From positions 1-7,273 of the forward strand of contig CAMLRH010000131.1 in NCBI GenBank assembly GCA_946482375.1: a stretch of 7,273 bases of DNA. The letters run 5' to 3'. The notes below the pieces were generated by a model. It had not been told where the DNA came from. It ran no database searches and worked only from the letters and a program-made list of their open reading frames with translations. Every line of letters starts with the position of its first letter. Position 1 is the stretch's first letter. Made by a program: the position numbers and the translations under genes. The stretch comes from an uncultured Caulobacteraceae bacterium. Lineage in GTDB: Bacteria > Pseudomonadota > Alphaproteobacteria > Caulobacterales > Caulobacteraceae. Shown here in pieces: positions 6,936 through 7,273 of the stretch.

Positions 6936-7273
6936 ATGGCTGTGAAGCTTGAGCACCGCATCGGCATCCAGGCGCCGGCGGAGGTGATCTGGGAGAGCCT
7001 GATCGACGTCGAGGGCTGGCCGTCCTGGAGCCAGCTCTATCCGCGCGCAGCCGGCAAGGTGCGTATCGGCAGCACGCTGAGCCTCGACCTCGCGCTGCCT
7101 GGACAGTCGGTGCAGACCATCACGCCGACCATCCTCGACTGGGCGCCGGAGGATCACATCCACTGGACGACGCGCTCGCAGTTCGGGTTGCTGAAGACCG
7201 TCCGCTACCTCGAAATCGAGGTGCTGACGGAGACCGGCTGCATCTTCTCCAACGGCGAGGTCTACGACGGCTA
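6936..7273 (+). CDS. SRPBCC (START/polyketide-cyclase-like) domain protein, 5' part (partial)
   Basis: ATG 6936 begins one base after the cysS stop codon (6932-6934), and the frame stays open to the window edge, giving the first 112 residues. AAAGGAA at 6919-6925, inside the end of cysS, may serve as ribosome-binding site at a somewhat long spacing. The pattern HRIGIQAPAEVIWESLIDVEGWPSWSQ..YP at residues 7-36 is characteristic of SRPBCC proteins: a first beta strand, then the short helix pair with W-x-S/L...W-P-x-W. It continues with alternating beta strands including TITPTILDWAPEDHIHWTTR (62-81), which line a hydrophobic cavity. Members bind lipids or other small hydrophobic molecules or act as cyclases or dehydratases, and the sequence alone does not tell which. 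Tight linkage to cysS suggests cotranscription, not a shared function. Confidence 0.8.
   Translation, partial: MAVKLEHRIGIQAPAEVIWESLIDVEGWPSWSQLYPRAAGKVRIGSTLSLDLALPGQSVQTITPTILDWAPEDHIHWTTRSQFGLLKTVRYLEIEVLTETGCIFSNGEVYDG

Overview
The window is dense, GC-rich bacterial chromosome of alphaproteobacterial character. A Caulobacterales relative (Caulobacter/Phenylobacterium-like) is my best guess. It rests on base composition, GTG starts, poor Shine-Dalgarno sequences, a GCTATAGC-type -10 element and the style of the GC-rich palindromic intergenic repeats, so it is an inference and not a proven placement. The content is ordinary housekeeping metabolism plus a small envelope-glycosylation-like block; there is no phage, CRISPR, IS transposase or tRNA.

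Layout: (1) 1-426, the 3' end of a PhoD-type phosphatase gene (+). (2) 473-1504, a GtrB/DPM1-like family 2 glycosyltransferase (+), convergent with (3) a two-gene operon on the minus strand: a class I SAM methyltransferase (2683-1958), then a GtrA-family small membrane protein (1961-1545), coupled by a 4-nt ATGA overlap. (4) 2775-4238, a large polytopic membrane protein (+), divergent from the methyltransferase. Its end overlaps (5) hisI (minus) by 43 nt. (6) folE (minus) lies upstream of hisI. (7) cysS (+) is divergent from folE and followed one base later by (8) an SRPBCC-family gene that runs off the window.

The GT2, GtrA and polytopic membrane genes together resemble the parts list of a Gtr-type system: a polyprenyl-phosphate sugar synthase, a flippase and a membrane transferase. 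The role of the third component is inference. hisI, folE and cysS are confident housekeeping calls (histidine synthesis, tetrahydrofolate synthesis, cysteine tRNA charging).

The most notable structure is a pair of 152-bp non-coding elements (1434-1585 and 4603-4754) in the same orientation, about 82% identical by an ungapped hand alignment. Each is bounded by near-palindromic 25-bp hairpins that are inverted repeats of one another. Copy 1 sits between the convergent GT2 and GtrA genes and supplies the stop codon and a similar Pro/Gly/Lys/Arg-rich C-terminal tail to both. Copy 2 fills nearly the whole folE-hisI gap. Both carry four-G-tract (G-quadruplex-capable) sequence at each end, on opposite strands.
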